From: Streptomyces sp. SDr-06
Lineage (GTDB): Bacteria; Actinomycetota; Actinomycetes; Streptomycetales; Streptomycetaceae
DNA: 32,557 bases
Reading direction: 5' to 3'
NCBI RefSeq assembly: GCF_003324565.1
Contig: NZ_QOLA01000040.1
Location: 1-32,557 of the forward strand
Shown here in pieces: positions 1-7,511 of the stretch. How positions within the stretch are numbered: the stretch's first letter is position 1; every line of letters starts with the position of its first letter. The translations under genes and the position numbers were made by a program. A model generated the notes under the pieces. It was not told where the DNA came from, made no database searches, and was given only the letters and a program-made list of their open reading frames with translations.

Positions 1-120
1 CCCTTCGACCACGCCGATCCGCAGCGTGTGGTGTGCCGCTTCGACGTGAGCGCCGTCTTCGACGAGGAGGAGCTGGAGGACGGCCTCGACGAGGAGGACG
101 ACCTGCGACCGGCCCCCTGA
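1..120 (+). CDS. C-terminal end of an unidentified acidic protein (5' partial)
   Basis: Frame 1 is open from the first base to a TGA at 118-120 and gives the last 39 residues of a protein that begins outside the window. The visible tail carries a VVCRFDVSAVF stretch and then a run rich in Glu and Asp, ending in RPAP. No domain can be recognised from so little sequence, so no function is assigned. A strong hairpin follows directly, which supports this being a genuine gene end. It converges on the RecD-like gene. Confidence 0.6.
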   Translation, partial: PFDHADPQRVVCRFDVSAVFDEEELEDGLDEEDDLRPAP

Positions 121-131
121 CCCGGCCCCAT

Positions 132-175
132 GGCGGAGGCCGCGCACCCCTTTGGAGGGGTGCGCGGCCTCCGCC
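132..175. terminator. Bidirectional terminator, perfect 19-bp stem
   Basis: Positions 132-150 and 157-175 are perfect inverted repeats around a 6-base loop (TTTGGA). The hairpin lies between two converging genes, 12 bases after the upstream stop and 15 bases from the RecD-like stop, so it can serve both. There is no U-tract, as is common for Streptomyces terminators. Confidence 0.85.
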
Positions 176-189
176 GTGCCGGGGTTCGG

Positions 190-2493
190 CTACTCCGCGA
201 TCTTCAGAAGGCCGTGCAGCAGCGGGGTGAGGCGGGTCGTGCGCGGCGCCGGGAGGATCTCCGCGACGGCCCGCGGGAGCGCCTGGTCCACGCCGTGGAC
301 GACGGACAGATGCCGCTCTGCCCGGCCGAACGCCGTGTACACCCAGGCCCGGTTGAGCCCCTGGGCCGCGTCTCCCGGCAGCACCGCGACCACCGCGGGC
401 CAGCGCATCCCGATCGCCTGGTGCGCGGTCAGCGCCCAGCCGTGCCGCAGTGCGGACTCGACGCGCTCCTTCGGTACGAGGACGGGCGTGCCGGCGCAGT
501 CGAGGCGCAGGCCCTCGGCGTCCGCCCCCACGACCGTGCCCATGACCGTACGGCCCGGGGCCTGGGCGTAGGCCACCCGGTCGGCCGGGTCGAAGCCGCC
601 GAAGCGGCCGGGGCCCGGGTTCAGGCGCTGCTTCAGGGCCGCGTTCAGCGCCCGGGTGCCCGCCGAGCCGCCGTGGCCCACCGTGACGACCTGGGTCTGC
701 TCCGCCGGGATGCCGATCGCCCGCGGGATCGAGTCGGCGAGGAGCTGGACGCAGCGGTGCACCGCCTCGCCCGCGTCCCGCACCGGGACGATCACCACTT
801 CCTTGCCGGGCGCCTCGACCTGGTTCAGCTCACCGATGCCGATGCCCGAGACGAGCTCGCCGACCGGTCCCGCATCGGGCAGGCGCGAGGACACGAGCGG
901 GCAGACCCGGGCGGCCAGCACGTCATGGAAGACCAGGCCCGCGCCCGCCGGGCCGAGCACCCCGGGATCGCCGCTCAGGACCAGACGGCAGCCGTCGGGC
1001 AGCGACTCCACGAGCGCGGCCGCGGTCTCCACGTCGAGCTGCGGGGCGTCCTGCACCACCAGGACGTCGAGGGCGAGCGCGCCGTTCGCGTCCCGGCCGG
1101 GGCCCTCGCCCGACAGCAGCCCGGCGACGGTGAACGCGGCCAGCGGGCCGGTCAGTTCGGCCAGCCGTCGCCGGCCGTCCGCGGTGTGCGCCGCGCCCGC
1201 GGCGCGCAGTCCGGCCGCCGCGGCCGCCGTCACCACCGCCGCCGACTCCGCGCGGGCGGCCTCGCCGCCGGTGTGCGCGACCAGGCCGCTGCCCGCGACG
1301 GCGCGCACCAGCTCGCCGCCCTCCGGCCAGATCGAACCGTCCTCGCGCACCGGCGAGTTGAGCAGCCGGGCGAGGCCGTCGGCCAGGCTCTCCTCGGCCA
1401 GGGCGTACCGGTCGAGCCCGAGCAGCACCTCGACCGGCTCGGCGGGCTCCGCTGCCTCGGCCCCGGCGCCGTCGTCCTCCTCGGACGTCGGCTCGTCCGC
1501 CAGGCCGTCCTGGAAGACCAGCACCACGCCCTCGGCGATGGCCTGCTGCACCGCCTCGTCCGGATCGGGGACGGAGCGCCCGGCCAGCGCCTTGCGCACG
1601 TCGTCCGCCGACAGCGCCGTGTGCCCCTGGACGGCCGCCTGCTCCAGGATCCAGCCGACCAGCGCGGCCGACCTGCGCTCGTCGTCCGGCCGGCACTCCG
1701 CGCCGAGCAGCGCCCGTGCGAAGCCGTCGGCCTGCTCGGGCCGCACCCCGGGCACGGCCAGGAGCTGCCAGGGGTCCGCACCGAGCCGCTCGGCCGCCTG
1801 CTCCCCGAGGGCGCCGGCGACCTGGGCGGCCAGCGTCTCGGGGGCGCCGCCGCGGGTCAGCACGTCACGTACGGAGCCGAGGGCCTCGGCCGAAACGGCC
1901 GGCGCGGGAGCGGGCTGCGGGGCCCCCGGGCGTGCCGGGGCGGGCTTGCGGGGGGCGGGCGGCGGGCCGCCGAAGAACGCGGCTCCCGACTTCTCGCCGC
2001 TCTCCACGGCCCGCACCGCGGCGAGCAGGTCGGCCGCCTGCCCGCTCAGCTTGGTGCCCGCCGCGATCGGGGCCTCCTTCTCCGCCTTGCGCTGCTCGAT
2101 CCTGGCCCGCAGCTCCCGCTGGGCCGCGAGCTCCGCCGCCGCCTCGGAGATCTCGGACGCCTTCGCGTCGGCCGCCCCGGCTGCTTCGGGGCTTCCGGTG
2201 TCACCCTCGGGCGCGGGGGCCTCGGTGGTCCCGGTCCCGGCGGGGCTCGTGGTCGCGCCGTCGCCGACGGGCTCGGTGGCCCCGGCGTCCTCGGCGCTCT
2301 CCCCGGCCGGGCCGAAGCCGCCTTCGTGCCCGGGCGCTTCGCCGGTCGTGGTCTCCGCGCCATCCACGGCGGGGTCGCCGACGGTGTCGGCCTGTGCGTC
2401 GGCGGACGCCTGCGCGGTCTCGGGCGCCACCTCCGCCTCGGCGGATTCGTCGGCCGTGGATCCAGGGGCCGAGCCCTGGGGAAGCGCAGTCAC
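190..2493 (-). CDS. RecD2-like helix-hairpin-helix protein with degenerate ATPase motifs
   Basis: The protein has 767 residues. Residues 1 to about 190 are acidic, rich in Ala, Glu and Pro, and probably disordered. A helix-hairpin-helix segment follows at about 235-262 (DPWQLLAVPGVRPEQA), and then a RecD2/SF1-like core to the C-terminus. Family landmarks can be aligned but are damaged. The Walker A region near 395-415 lacks GxxGxGKT. The Walker B equivalent reads VVQDAPQLD, with Gln481-Asp482 where helicases have Asp-Glu. The C-terminal motifs (LTAHQAIGMRWPAVV and YTAFGRAERHLSVV) keep only the outline of the helicase motifs that include the arginine finger. It is probably a DNA-binding or structural relative without helicase activity. 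The GTG start overlaps the stop of the upstream aldo/keto reductase gene (GTGA), so translation is probably coupled. Confidence 0.75.
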   Translation of the reverse strand: MTALPQGSAPGSTADESAEAEVAPETAQASADAQADTVGDPAVDGAETTTGEAPGHEGGFGPAGESAEDAGATEPVGDGATTSPAGTGTTEAPAPEGDTGSPEAAGAADAKASEISEAAAELAAQRELRARIEQRKAEKEAPIAAGTKLSGQAADLLAAVRAVESGEKSGAAFFGGPPPAPRKPAPARPGAPQPAPAPAVSAEALGSVRDVLTRGGAPETLAAQVAGALGEQAAERLGADPWQLLAVPGVRPEQADGFARALLGAECRPDDERRSAALVGWILEQAAVQGHTALSADDVRKALAGRSVPDPDEAVQQAIAEGVVLVFQDGLADEPTSEEDDGAGAEAAEPAEPVEVLLGLDRYALAEESLADGLARLLNSPVREDGSIWPEGGELVRAVAGSGLVAHTGGEAARAESAAVVTAAAAAGLRAAGAAHTADGRRRLAELTGPLAAFTVAGLLSGEGPGRDANGALALDVLVVQDAPQLDVETAAALVESLPDGCRLVLSGDPGVLGPAGAGLVFHDVLAARVCPLVSSRLPDAGPVGELVSGIGIGELNQVEAPGKEVVIVPVRDAGEAVHRCVQLLADSIPRAIGIPAEQTQVVTVGHGGSAGTRALNAALKQRLNPGPGRFGGFDPADRVAYAQAPGRTVMGTVVGADAEGLRLDCAGTPVLVPKERVESALRHGWALTAHQAIGMRWPAVVAVLPGDAAQGLNRAWVYTAFGRAERHLSVVHGVDQALPRAVAEILPAPRTTRLTPLLHGLLKIAE

Positions 2494-3473
2494 AGCGTGC
2501 TCCAGTCCTGATCGGGATAGCGGTGCACGGGCGCCGACACATCGTCGAGCGCCTGGCAGATCTCGTCAGGAAGACTAAGGGCCTCCACTGACAATGCGGC
2601 CGCGAGCTGCTGCGCGTTGCGCGCGCCGACGATCGGCGCCACCACTCCCGGCCGGTCCCTCACCCAGGCCAGCGCCACCTGAAGGGGTGTCGCGGCGAGT
2701 CCGTCGGCCGCTATGCAGACGGCGTCGACGATCCGGCTCGCCGCCTCGTCGAGGTAGGGCGCCACGAACGCGGACAGCCCCTCCGACGCGCCCCGCGAGT
2801 CCGAGGGCGTCCCGTGCCGGTATTTTCCCGTGAGCACGCCCCGGCCCAGCGGCGAGGAGGGCAGCAGCCCGACGCCCAGGTCCAGAGCGGCCGGCAGGAC
2901 CTCGCGCTCCACCCCCCGCTGGAGCAGCGAGTACTCCATCTGGGTGCTCGCGAGCCGGGTCCGTACCCCGGGCGCGGCGAGCTGCCAGGTCGCGGCCTTG
3001 GCGAGCTGCCAGCCGCAGAAGTTGGAGATGCCCGCGTAGCGCGCCCGGCCGCTGCTGACCGCGATGTCCAGGGCCTGGAGGGTCTCGTCCAGCGGTGTCG
3101 CGGGGTCGAAGGCGTGGACCTGCCAGAGGTCGACGTAGTCGGTGCGCAGCCGTTCGAGGGAGGCGTCGAGGGCGCTGAGGAGGTGGCCGCGCGAGCCGTC
3201 GAAGCGGCGGTCGGGGTCGGGCACGCTGCCCGCCTTGGTCGCGATGACCAGGTCCCTTCGCGGCGCGAGCCGCTCGACCAGCTGGCCCAGCAGGTACTCG
3301 GCGTCCCCGCCGCCGTACACGTCGGCCGTGTCGACGAGCGTGCCGCCCGCGTCCCAGAACACCTTCAGGAGTTCGGCGGCGTCCTGCTCGCCGACGTCCC
3401 GGCCCCACGTCAGGGTGCCGAGCCCGATCCGGGATACACGCAGGCCCGTGCGGCCGAGATGCCTCTGCTCCAT
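2490..3473 (-). CDS. Aldo/keto reductase
   Basis: This 327-residue protein is a (beta/alpha)8-barrel NADPH-dependent oxidoreductase of the aldo/keto reductase superfamily, close in type to the YajO/Tas/potassium-channel-beta group. It starts with the family's usual MEQRHLGRTGLRVSRIGLGT. The catalytic tetrad is visible as Asp48 (VDTADVYG), Tyr53, Lys80 (IATKAG) and His120 (WQVHAF). The late nucleotide-binding region is GARNAQQL. An in-frame start 51 bases upstream exists, but the family's typical N-terminus begins at the ATG chosen here. The gene precedes and overlaps the RecD-like gene by 4 bases, forming a two-gene unit. The physiological substrate cannot be inferred. Confidence 0.88.
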   Translation of the reverse strand: MEQRHLGRTGLRVSRIGLGTLTWGRDVGEQDAAELLKVFWDAGGTLVDTADVYGGGDAEYLLGQLVERLAPRRDLVIATKAGSVPDPDRRFDGSRGHLLSALDASLERLRTDYVDLWQVHAFDPATPLDETLQALDIAVSSGRARYAGISNFCGWQLAKAATWQLAAPGVRTRLASTQMEYSLLQRGVEREVLPAALDLGVGLLPSSPLGRGVLTGKYRHGTPSDSRGASEGLSAFVAPYLDEAASRIVDAVCIAADGLAATPLQVALAWVRDRPGVVAPIVGARNAQQLAAALSVEALSLPDEICQALDDVSAPVHRYPDQDWSTL

Positions 3474-3577
3474 GGGCGCTGAGATTACTGGCCAGGGGCC
3501 CACGGGGAGAGAGCCTGTGGACAACTCGGCCCTGCCGCATCGCGCCCACGCGCGCTAGAGTCCCCGGCACAGGAACG

Positions 3578-3591
3578 TTACTCATGAGTAA
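3578..3591. promoter_or_regulatory. 14-bp perfect palindrome, candidate operator
   Basis: TTACTCATGAGTAA is a perfect, AT-rich palindrome in an otherwise GC-rich gap between the divergent aldo/keto reductase and F420-type oxidoreductase genes. It lies about 17 bases downstream of a possible -10 box (TAGAGT, 3556-3561) and 51 bases before the oxidoreductase start. Both fit a repressor-binding site in a 5' leader. The cognate regulator is not known and no regulator gene is adjacent. Confidence 0.55.
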
Positions 3592-3642
3592 GACGCGGAG
3601 TGGGCGCGTGCGTACGCGTCACGACGAGTAAGGGGATCGGCC

Positions 3643-4698
3643 ATGCGGCTCGGCATCAACCTCGGCTACTGGGGCGCGGGAATGGACGGCGACAACCTCG
3701 CCGTCGCCAAGGAGGCGGACCGGCTCGGCTACGACGTCTGCTGGGCGGCCGAGGCCTATGGTTCGGACGCGCCGACCGTCCTGGCCTGGGTCGCCGCGCA
3801 GACCGAACGCATCGACGTGGGCTCCGCGATCCTCCAGATCCCGGCCCGCCAGCCCGCCATGACCGCGATGACGGCCGCCACCCTCGACTCGCTGTCCGGT
3901 GGCCGCTTCCGCCTGGGCCTCGGCGTCTCGGGGCCCCAGGTCTCCGAGGGCTGGTACGGCGTCAAGTTCGACAAGCCGCTCGCCCGCACCCGGGAGTACG
4001 TCGAGATCGTCCGCAAGGCGATGACGCGCGAGCGGCTCTCCTACGAGGGCGAGCACTGGACGCTGCCGCTGCCCGGCGGCCCCGGCAAGCCCATCAAGCT
4101 GACCGTGCACCCCCAGCGCGAGCACATCCCGCTCTACATCGCCGCGATCGGTCCCAAGAACCTGGAGCAGACCGGCGAGATCGCCGACGGCGCGCTGCTG
4201 ATCTTCCCGGCCGCCGAGCACATCGAGGCCACCGCGATCTCCCACATCCGGGCGGGCCGCGAGAAGGCGGGCCTGACCATGGACGGCTTCGACGTCTGCC
4301 CCACGCTGCCGATCTCGCTCGGCGCCGACGCGGACGTGCCCGCCCTGGCCGACATGTTCCGCCCGTACACCGCGCTGTACGTCGGCGGCATGGGCAGCCG
4401 CAAGCAGAACTTCTACAACCAGCTCGCGCAGCGCATGGGGTACGAGAAGGAGGCCGCCGAGATCCAGGACAAGTACCTGGCCGGCGACAAGGCGGGCGCG
4501 GGCGCCGCGGTGCCGCAGCAGCTCATCGACTCGACCACACTGCTCGGCTCGGTGGAGCGGATCGCCGACCGGATGCAGGCGTACGCCGCCGCGGGCGTCA
4601 CCACGCTGACCCTGGCCCCGGCCGGCTTCACGCTGGACGAGCGGCTCGCCTCGCTGCGCGCGGGCACCGACGCGCTGGAGCGCGCGGGACTCGCGTAG
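3643..4698 (+). CDS. LLM-class F420-dependent oxidoreductase
   Basis: This 351-residue luciferase-like monooxygenase-fold protein (TIM barrel) starts MRLGINLGYWGAG. It carries the F420-family stretches VDVGSAILQIPARQP-like (near 60-75), DSLSGGRFRLGLGVSGPQVSEGWYG (near 85-110) and PLYIAAIGPKNLEQTGEIADG (near 163-185). The order and spacing match actinobacterial F420-dependent oxidoreductases of the LLM class, which reduce or oxidise small organic substrates with F420H2. The substrate is unknown. An AAGGGGA Shine-Dalgarno at 3630-3636 fixes the start. A palindromic candidate operator lies upstream and a stem-loop terminator downstream, so it appears to be monocistronic. Confidence 0.87.
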   Translation: MRLGINLGYWGAGMDGDNLAVAKEADRLGYDVCWAAEAYGSDAPTVLAWVAAQTERIDVGSAILQIPARQPAMTAMTAATLDSLSGGRFRLGLGVSGPQVSEGWYGVKFDKPLARTREYVEIVRKAMTRERLSYEGEHWTLPLPGGPGKPIKLTVHPQREHIPLYIAAIGPKNLEQTGEIADGALLIFPAAEHIEATAISHIRAGREKAGLTMDGFDVCPTLPISLGADADVPALADMFRPYTALYVGGMGSRKQNFYNQLAQRMGYEKEAAEIQDKYLAGDKAGAGAAVPQQLIDSTTLLGSVERIADRMQAYAAAGVTTLTLAPAGFTLDERLASLRAGTDALERAGLA

Positions 4699-4710
4699 GG
4701 GAGGGGCTCT

Positions 4711-4749
4711 GCGGCCGTGGTGGGGGCTCGGGGGTCTTCCCCGCCACGG
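4711..4749 (+). terminator. GC-rich stem-loop after the F420 oxidoreductase
   Basis: GGCCGTGGTGGGGG (4711-4724) pairs with TCCCCGCCACGGCC (4736-4749) with one or two non-Watson-Crick positions and an 11-base loop. It starts 13 bases after the stop codon. No U-tract follows. Confidence 0.7.
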
Positions 4750-4876
4750 CCGTCTGCCTGACAACGCCCGGGTGCGCCGCCCGGTTACGGCGGTGGGGGC
4801 ACCGCACATTCCTTCGTTCGGCCCAATGGGTCCGGGACCCCTGTTGCCGAGGGTGTGCTGCCGCATTTGACTCAGT

Positions 4877-4897
4877 TTCGCACGGTTCCTGTGCGAA
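4877..4897. promoter_or_regulatory. 7-bp inverted repeat abutting the ribosome binding site
   Basis: TTCGCAC (4877-4883) and GTGCGAA (4891-4897) form an inverted repeat with a 7-base loop. It ends 3 bases before the GGAGG Shine-Dalgarno (4901-4905) of the ferritin-like gene. It could be an operator or an mRNA hairpin that limits ribosome access. There is no direct evidence for either. Confidence 0.35.
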
Positions 4898-4912
4898 CCC
4901 GGAGGTACGGCG

Positions 4913-5701
4913 ATGCTCTCGGCCAAGAGCCTGTTCCAGGAGATCCTCGACGACGACGAGTCGTTCCGGCTCTTCTGCTCCATCGCGGCCAGCGGTGAGT
5001 CCCAGGGAGGCTGGGAGAACGGCCGGATCGCCGCCCTCCTGCCCGCCGCATGCCGCGCGCTGGCCCCCAAGGTGGCCCGGCACGGCGCCGACGAGGACAA
5101 GCACGGGCGGATCTTCCACGCGCTGATGAAGAAGCGCGGGCTGAAACCCGTCGACGTACCGCCCGACACCGACTACACGATGCTGCTCGAACGGAACGGC
5201 ATCGGACTCGGTCACGAACTGCTCCGGGGCGAGCAGCCGCTCAGCGAACAGGACGTCGTCGTCTACCTCGCCCACAGCCGGGTCACCGAGCAGCGCGCCT
5301 CCGAGCAGATGGAGCTGCTGCGCAAGCACTTCGGCGCGGACCCCGGCATCGGACGCGCGGTGCGGATGATCTCCGACGACGAGGACAACCATCTGGCGTA
5401 CTGCCACGAGGAGTTGCTGCGCCTGGCCCGCGCCGGACACGGCCGCGCGATCCAGCGGGTGCTGCGCGCGTGCGCGCTCGCCGAGATCCGGGTCTACCGC
5501 GACGTCAGCCTCGCCGTGATGGCCCACATGGGGCGGATCCTCCACTGGCCACGCGCCAAGACGGCGGCCATCGCCGCGGGGATCCACGCGGTGTACGTCT
5601 ACGAACGGCTCGCGGGATGGCGGCGGATGGTCAGCCTCACCATGCCCGAGCGGCGCGACGCGCTGGGCGGACCGCCCGTCGCCGCGCCCGGATTCGCCTG
5701 A
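4913..5701 (+). CDS. Ferritin-like diiron domain protein
   Basis: The protein has 262 residues and is mostly helical. It has the spacing of a ferritin-like four-helix bundle with carboxylate/histidine iron ligands: ExxH at Glu61-His64 (DEDKH), Glu126/Glu131 (RVTEQRASEQM) and ExxH at Glu157-His160 (DEDNH). This pairing of two ExxH motifs is characteristic of diiron oxidase or storage folds. The C-terminal 70 residues hold a basic and aromatic segment without a clear domain. The start follows a good GGAGG at 4901-4905. The stop codon directly abuts the stop of the converging corA gene, with no spacer for a terminator. The reaction is unknown; possibilities include iron handling or an N-oxygenase-like activity. 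Confidence 0.75.
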   Translation: MLSAKSLFQEILDDDESFRLFCSIAASGESQGGWENGRIAALLPAACRALAPKVARHGADEDKHGRIFHALMKKRGLKPVDVPPDTDYTMLLERNGIGLGHELLRGEQPLSEQDVVVYLAHSRVTEQRASEQMELLRKHFGADPGIGRAVRMISDDEDNHLAYCHEELLRLARAGHGRAIQRVLRACALAEIRVYRDVSLAVMAHMGRILHWPRAKTAAIAAGIHAVYVYERLAGWRRMVSLTMPERRDALGGPPVAAPGFA

Positions 5702-6697
5702 CTACAGCCAGCCCCGCCGCTTGAACAGGCGGTACAGGACGACCTCCAGGACGACCATCAGCAGGATCACCGCCGGGTAGCCCCACCACCAGTGGAGCTC
5801 CGGCATGTCGTCGAAGTTCATGCCGTACACACCGGCCACCATCGTGGGGACCGCCGCCATCGCCGCCCACGCCGAGATCTTCCGCATGTCGTCGTTCTGG
5901 CGGACGCTCACCTGGGCGAGGTGGGCCGACAGGATGTCGGACAGCAGCCGGTCCAGGCCCTCCACGGCCTCGTTGGCGCGGGTCAGATGGTCGTTCACGT
6001 CGCGGAAGAACGGCTGCGACTCGGCGTTCACGAACGGCACCCCCGCGCTCGCCAGCCGCTGCACGGGCTGGCCGAGCGGACCGGTGGCCCGGCGGAACTC
6101 CAGGACCTGCCGCTTGAAGGTGTAGATCCGCGACGCGGTGTTCTTCGTGTCACCGCCGCCCGTCGGCGAGAAGACCAGCGCCTCCAGCTCCTCCAGGTCG
6201 GTCTGGAGCTCCGCGGCCACATCCGTGTAGTGGTCGACGACCGCGTCGCTCACCGCGTACAGGACCGTCGTCGGCCCGTGCCGCAGGAGCTCGGGCTCCG
6301 CCTCCAGGCGCTGCCGGACCGCCTTGAGGGGCGCGCCCTCGCCGTGCCGCACGGTCACCACGAAGCTGTCGCCCACGAAGAGCATCAGCTCGCCGGTGGA
6401 CACGGCGTCGCTGCGCGGCTCGTAGACGACGGGCTTGAGCACCAGGAACAGCGAGTCGTCGTACACCTCAAGCTTGGGCCGCTGATGCGCCTTCAGGGCG
6501 TCCTCCACGGCCAGCGCGTGCAGCCCGAACTCGCTGCTGACCAGTTCGAACTCCTCCTCGGTCGGCTCGTGCAGCCCTATCCACACGAAGCTGTCCCCGG
6601 CGGCGCGGGCCTCACCGAGCGCGTCCGAGAAGTCCTTCGGGCCGTCCGTGCGGCGGCCGTCGCGGTAGATGGCACAGTCGACGATCATCGCGGGCAT
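5702..6697 (-). CDS. corA: CorA-family divalent metal ion transporter
   Basis: This 331-residue inner-membrane channel subunit is for Mg2+ or Co2+ (Ni2+/Zn2+ are possible). A long cytoplasmic alpha/beta and helical region is followed by two C-terminal membrane segments (about 275-293 and 304-323). The signature Gly-Met-Asn loop is at 292-294 (YGMNFDDMPEL), and the C-terminus is basic (FKRRGWL), as in CorA pentamers. Two nearby in-frame ATGs are possible, at 6697 (MPAMIVDC) and 6688 (MIVDC). Neither has a well-spaced Shine-Dalgarno, so the start is uncertain by 3 residues. It is divergent from the histidine phosphatase gene; a CCTAGG core at 6743-6748 could provide overlapping -10 elements for both directions. 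Confidence 0.9.
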   Translation of the reverse strand: MPAMIVDCAIYRDGRRTDGPKDFSDALGEARAAGDSFVWIGLHEPTEEEFELVSSEFGLHALAVEDALKAHQRPKLEVYDDSLFLVLKPVVYEPRSDAVSTGELMLFVGDSFVVTVRHGEGAPLKAVRQRLEAEPELLRHGPTTVLYAVSDAVVDHYTDVAAELQTDLEELEALVFSPTGGGDTKNTASRIYTFKRQVLEFRRATGPLGQPVQRLASAGVPFVNAESQPFFRDVNDHLTRANEAVEGLDRLLSDILSAHLAQVSVRQNDDMRKISAWAAMAAVPTMVAGVYGMNFDDMPELHWWWGYPAVILLMVVLEVVLYRLFKRRGWL

Positions 6698-6743
6698 TGT
6701 CCCGTGAACGGGAGCCGCCCGCACCCGCCGACCGCCGGACGCC

Positions 6744-6749
6744 TAGGCT
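6744..6749 (+). promoter_or_regulatory. Candidate -10 box (TAGGCT) for leaderless phosphatase mRNA
   Basis: TAGGCT lies 7 bases before the ATG at 6757, the distance expected if transcription starts at the A of the start codon. No Shine-Dalgarno is present before this ATG. No convincing -35 was seen. Confidence 0.5.
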
Positions 6750-6756
6750 GGCGGGC

Positions 6757-7443
6757 ATGGCCACGCTGATCCTCGTACGCCACGGACGCTCCACCGCCAA
6801 CACGGCGGGGGTGCTGGCCGGCTGGACGCCGGGCGTCGCCCTCGACGAGCGCGGCAGCGCCCAGGCCGCCGCCCTGCCCGCCCGGCTCGCCTCCGTCCCC
6901 CTCGCCGCCGTCGTCACCAGCCCGCTGCAACGCTGCCGCGAGACCGTCCAGCCGCTGCTCGACGCCCGCCCCGGGCTGCCGCTGCACCCCGAGGACCTGA
7001 TCGGGGAGTGCCACTACGGGGACTGGTCGGGCCGCAAACTCTCCGAGCTCTCCACCGAGCCGCTGATGGAGGTCGTGCAGCAGCACCCCTCCAACGCGGC
7101 CTTCCCCGGCGGCGAGTCGATGCGCGCCATGCAGACGCGGGCCGTGGAAGCCGTGCGGGACTGGAACGCCCGGATCGAGACGGAGTACGGCCCCGACGCG
7201 GTCTACGCCATGTGCTCGCACGGCGACATCATCAAGTCCATCGTGGCGGACGCCCTCGGCATGCATCTCGACCTCTTTCAGCGGATCTCGGTGGAACCGT
7301 GTTCCCTCACGGTGATCCGTTACACCCGCCTGCGCCCCTACCTCGTACGCCTCGGCGACACCGGCGACCTCGCCTCACTGGCCCCCCGCGAGGCCCCCGC
7401 GGACGAACAGGCCGAGGTCGGTGGCGGTGCGGGAGCACCGTGA
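6757..7443 (+). CDS. Histidine phosphatase family protein (MSMEG_4193 type)
   Basis: The protein has 228 residues and belongs to the phosphoglycerate mutase-like histidine phosphatases. The catalytic RHG motif is at 8-10 (ILVRHGRST), which makes His9 the phosphate acceptor. The other conserved positions are Arg in SPLQRCRET, Glu84 (GECHYGDWSG) and the second histidine His155 (CSHGDIIKS). The sequence and context match the actinobacterial MSMEG_4193 subgroup, which is regularly encoded with a DUF3090 protein and an SCO1664 family protein near mshC. Its substrate is not established; true glycolytic mutase activity is unlikely given the divergence. The last 25 residues are a low-complexity Ala/Gly/Pro tail. 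Translation is probably from a leaderless mRNA. Confidence 0.88.
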   Translation: MATLILVRHGRSTANTAGVLAGWTPGVALDERGSAQAAALPARLASVPLAAVVTSPLQRCRETVQPLLDARPGLPLHPEDLIGECHYGDWSGRKLSELSTEPLMEVVQQHPSNAAFPGGESMRAMQTRAVEAVRDWNARIETEYGPDAVYAMCSHGDIIKSIVADALGMHLDLFQRISVEPCSLTVIRYTRLRPYLVRLGDTGDLASLAPREAPADEQAEVGGGAGAP

Positions 7444-7456
7444 TCGCCGCGCGCAG

Positions 7457-7462
7457 TAGGGT
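7457..7462 (+). promoter_or_regulatory. Candidate -10 box (TAGGGT) upstream of the DUF3090 gene
   Basis: TAGGGT occurs in the 68-base gap after the phosphatase stop and would give a leader of about 43 bases containing AGGGAG. This suggests that the DUF3090-SCO1664 pair can be transcribed separately from the phosphatase gene. No clear -35 was seen. Confidence 0.4.
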
Positions 7463-7511
7463 GGACGCGCCGAAAACCGCCGCTCCAACTCCGAACTAGG
7501 GAGACCAGAAC

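Noticed and set aside
130..2511. A 793-codon plus-strand open frame opposite the RecD-like gene
   Set aside because: Its product is an Arg/Gly/Ala-rich string without motifs. The minus-strand frame shows helix-hairpin-helix and helicase-like motifs and a coupled start.
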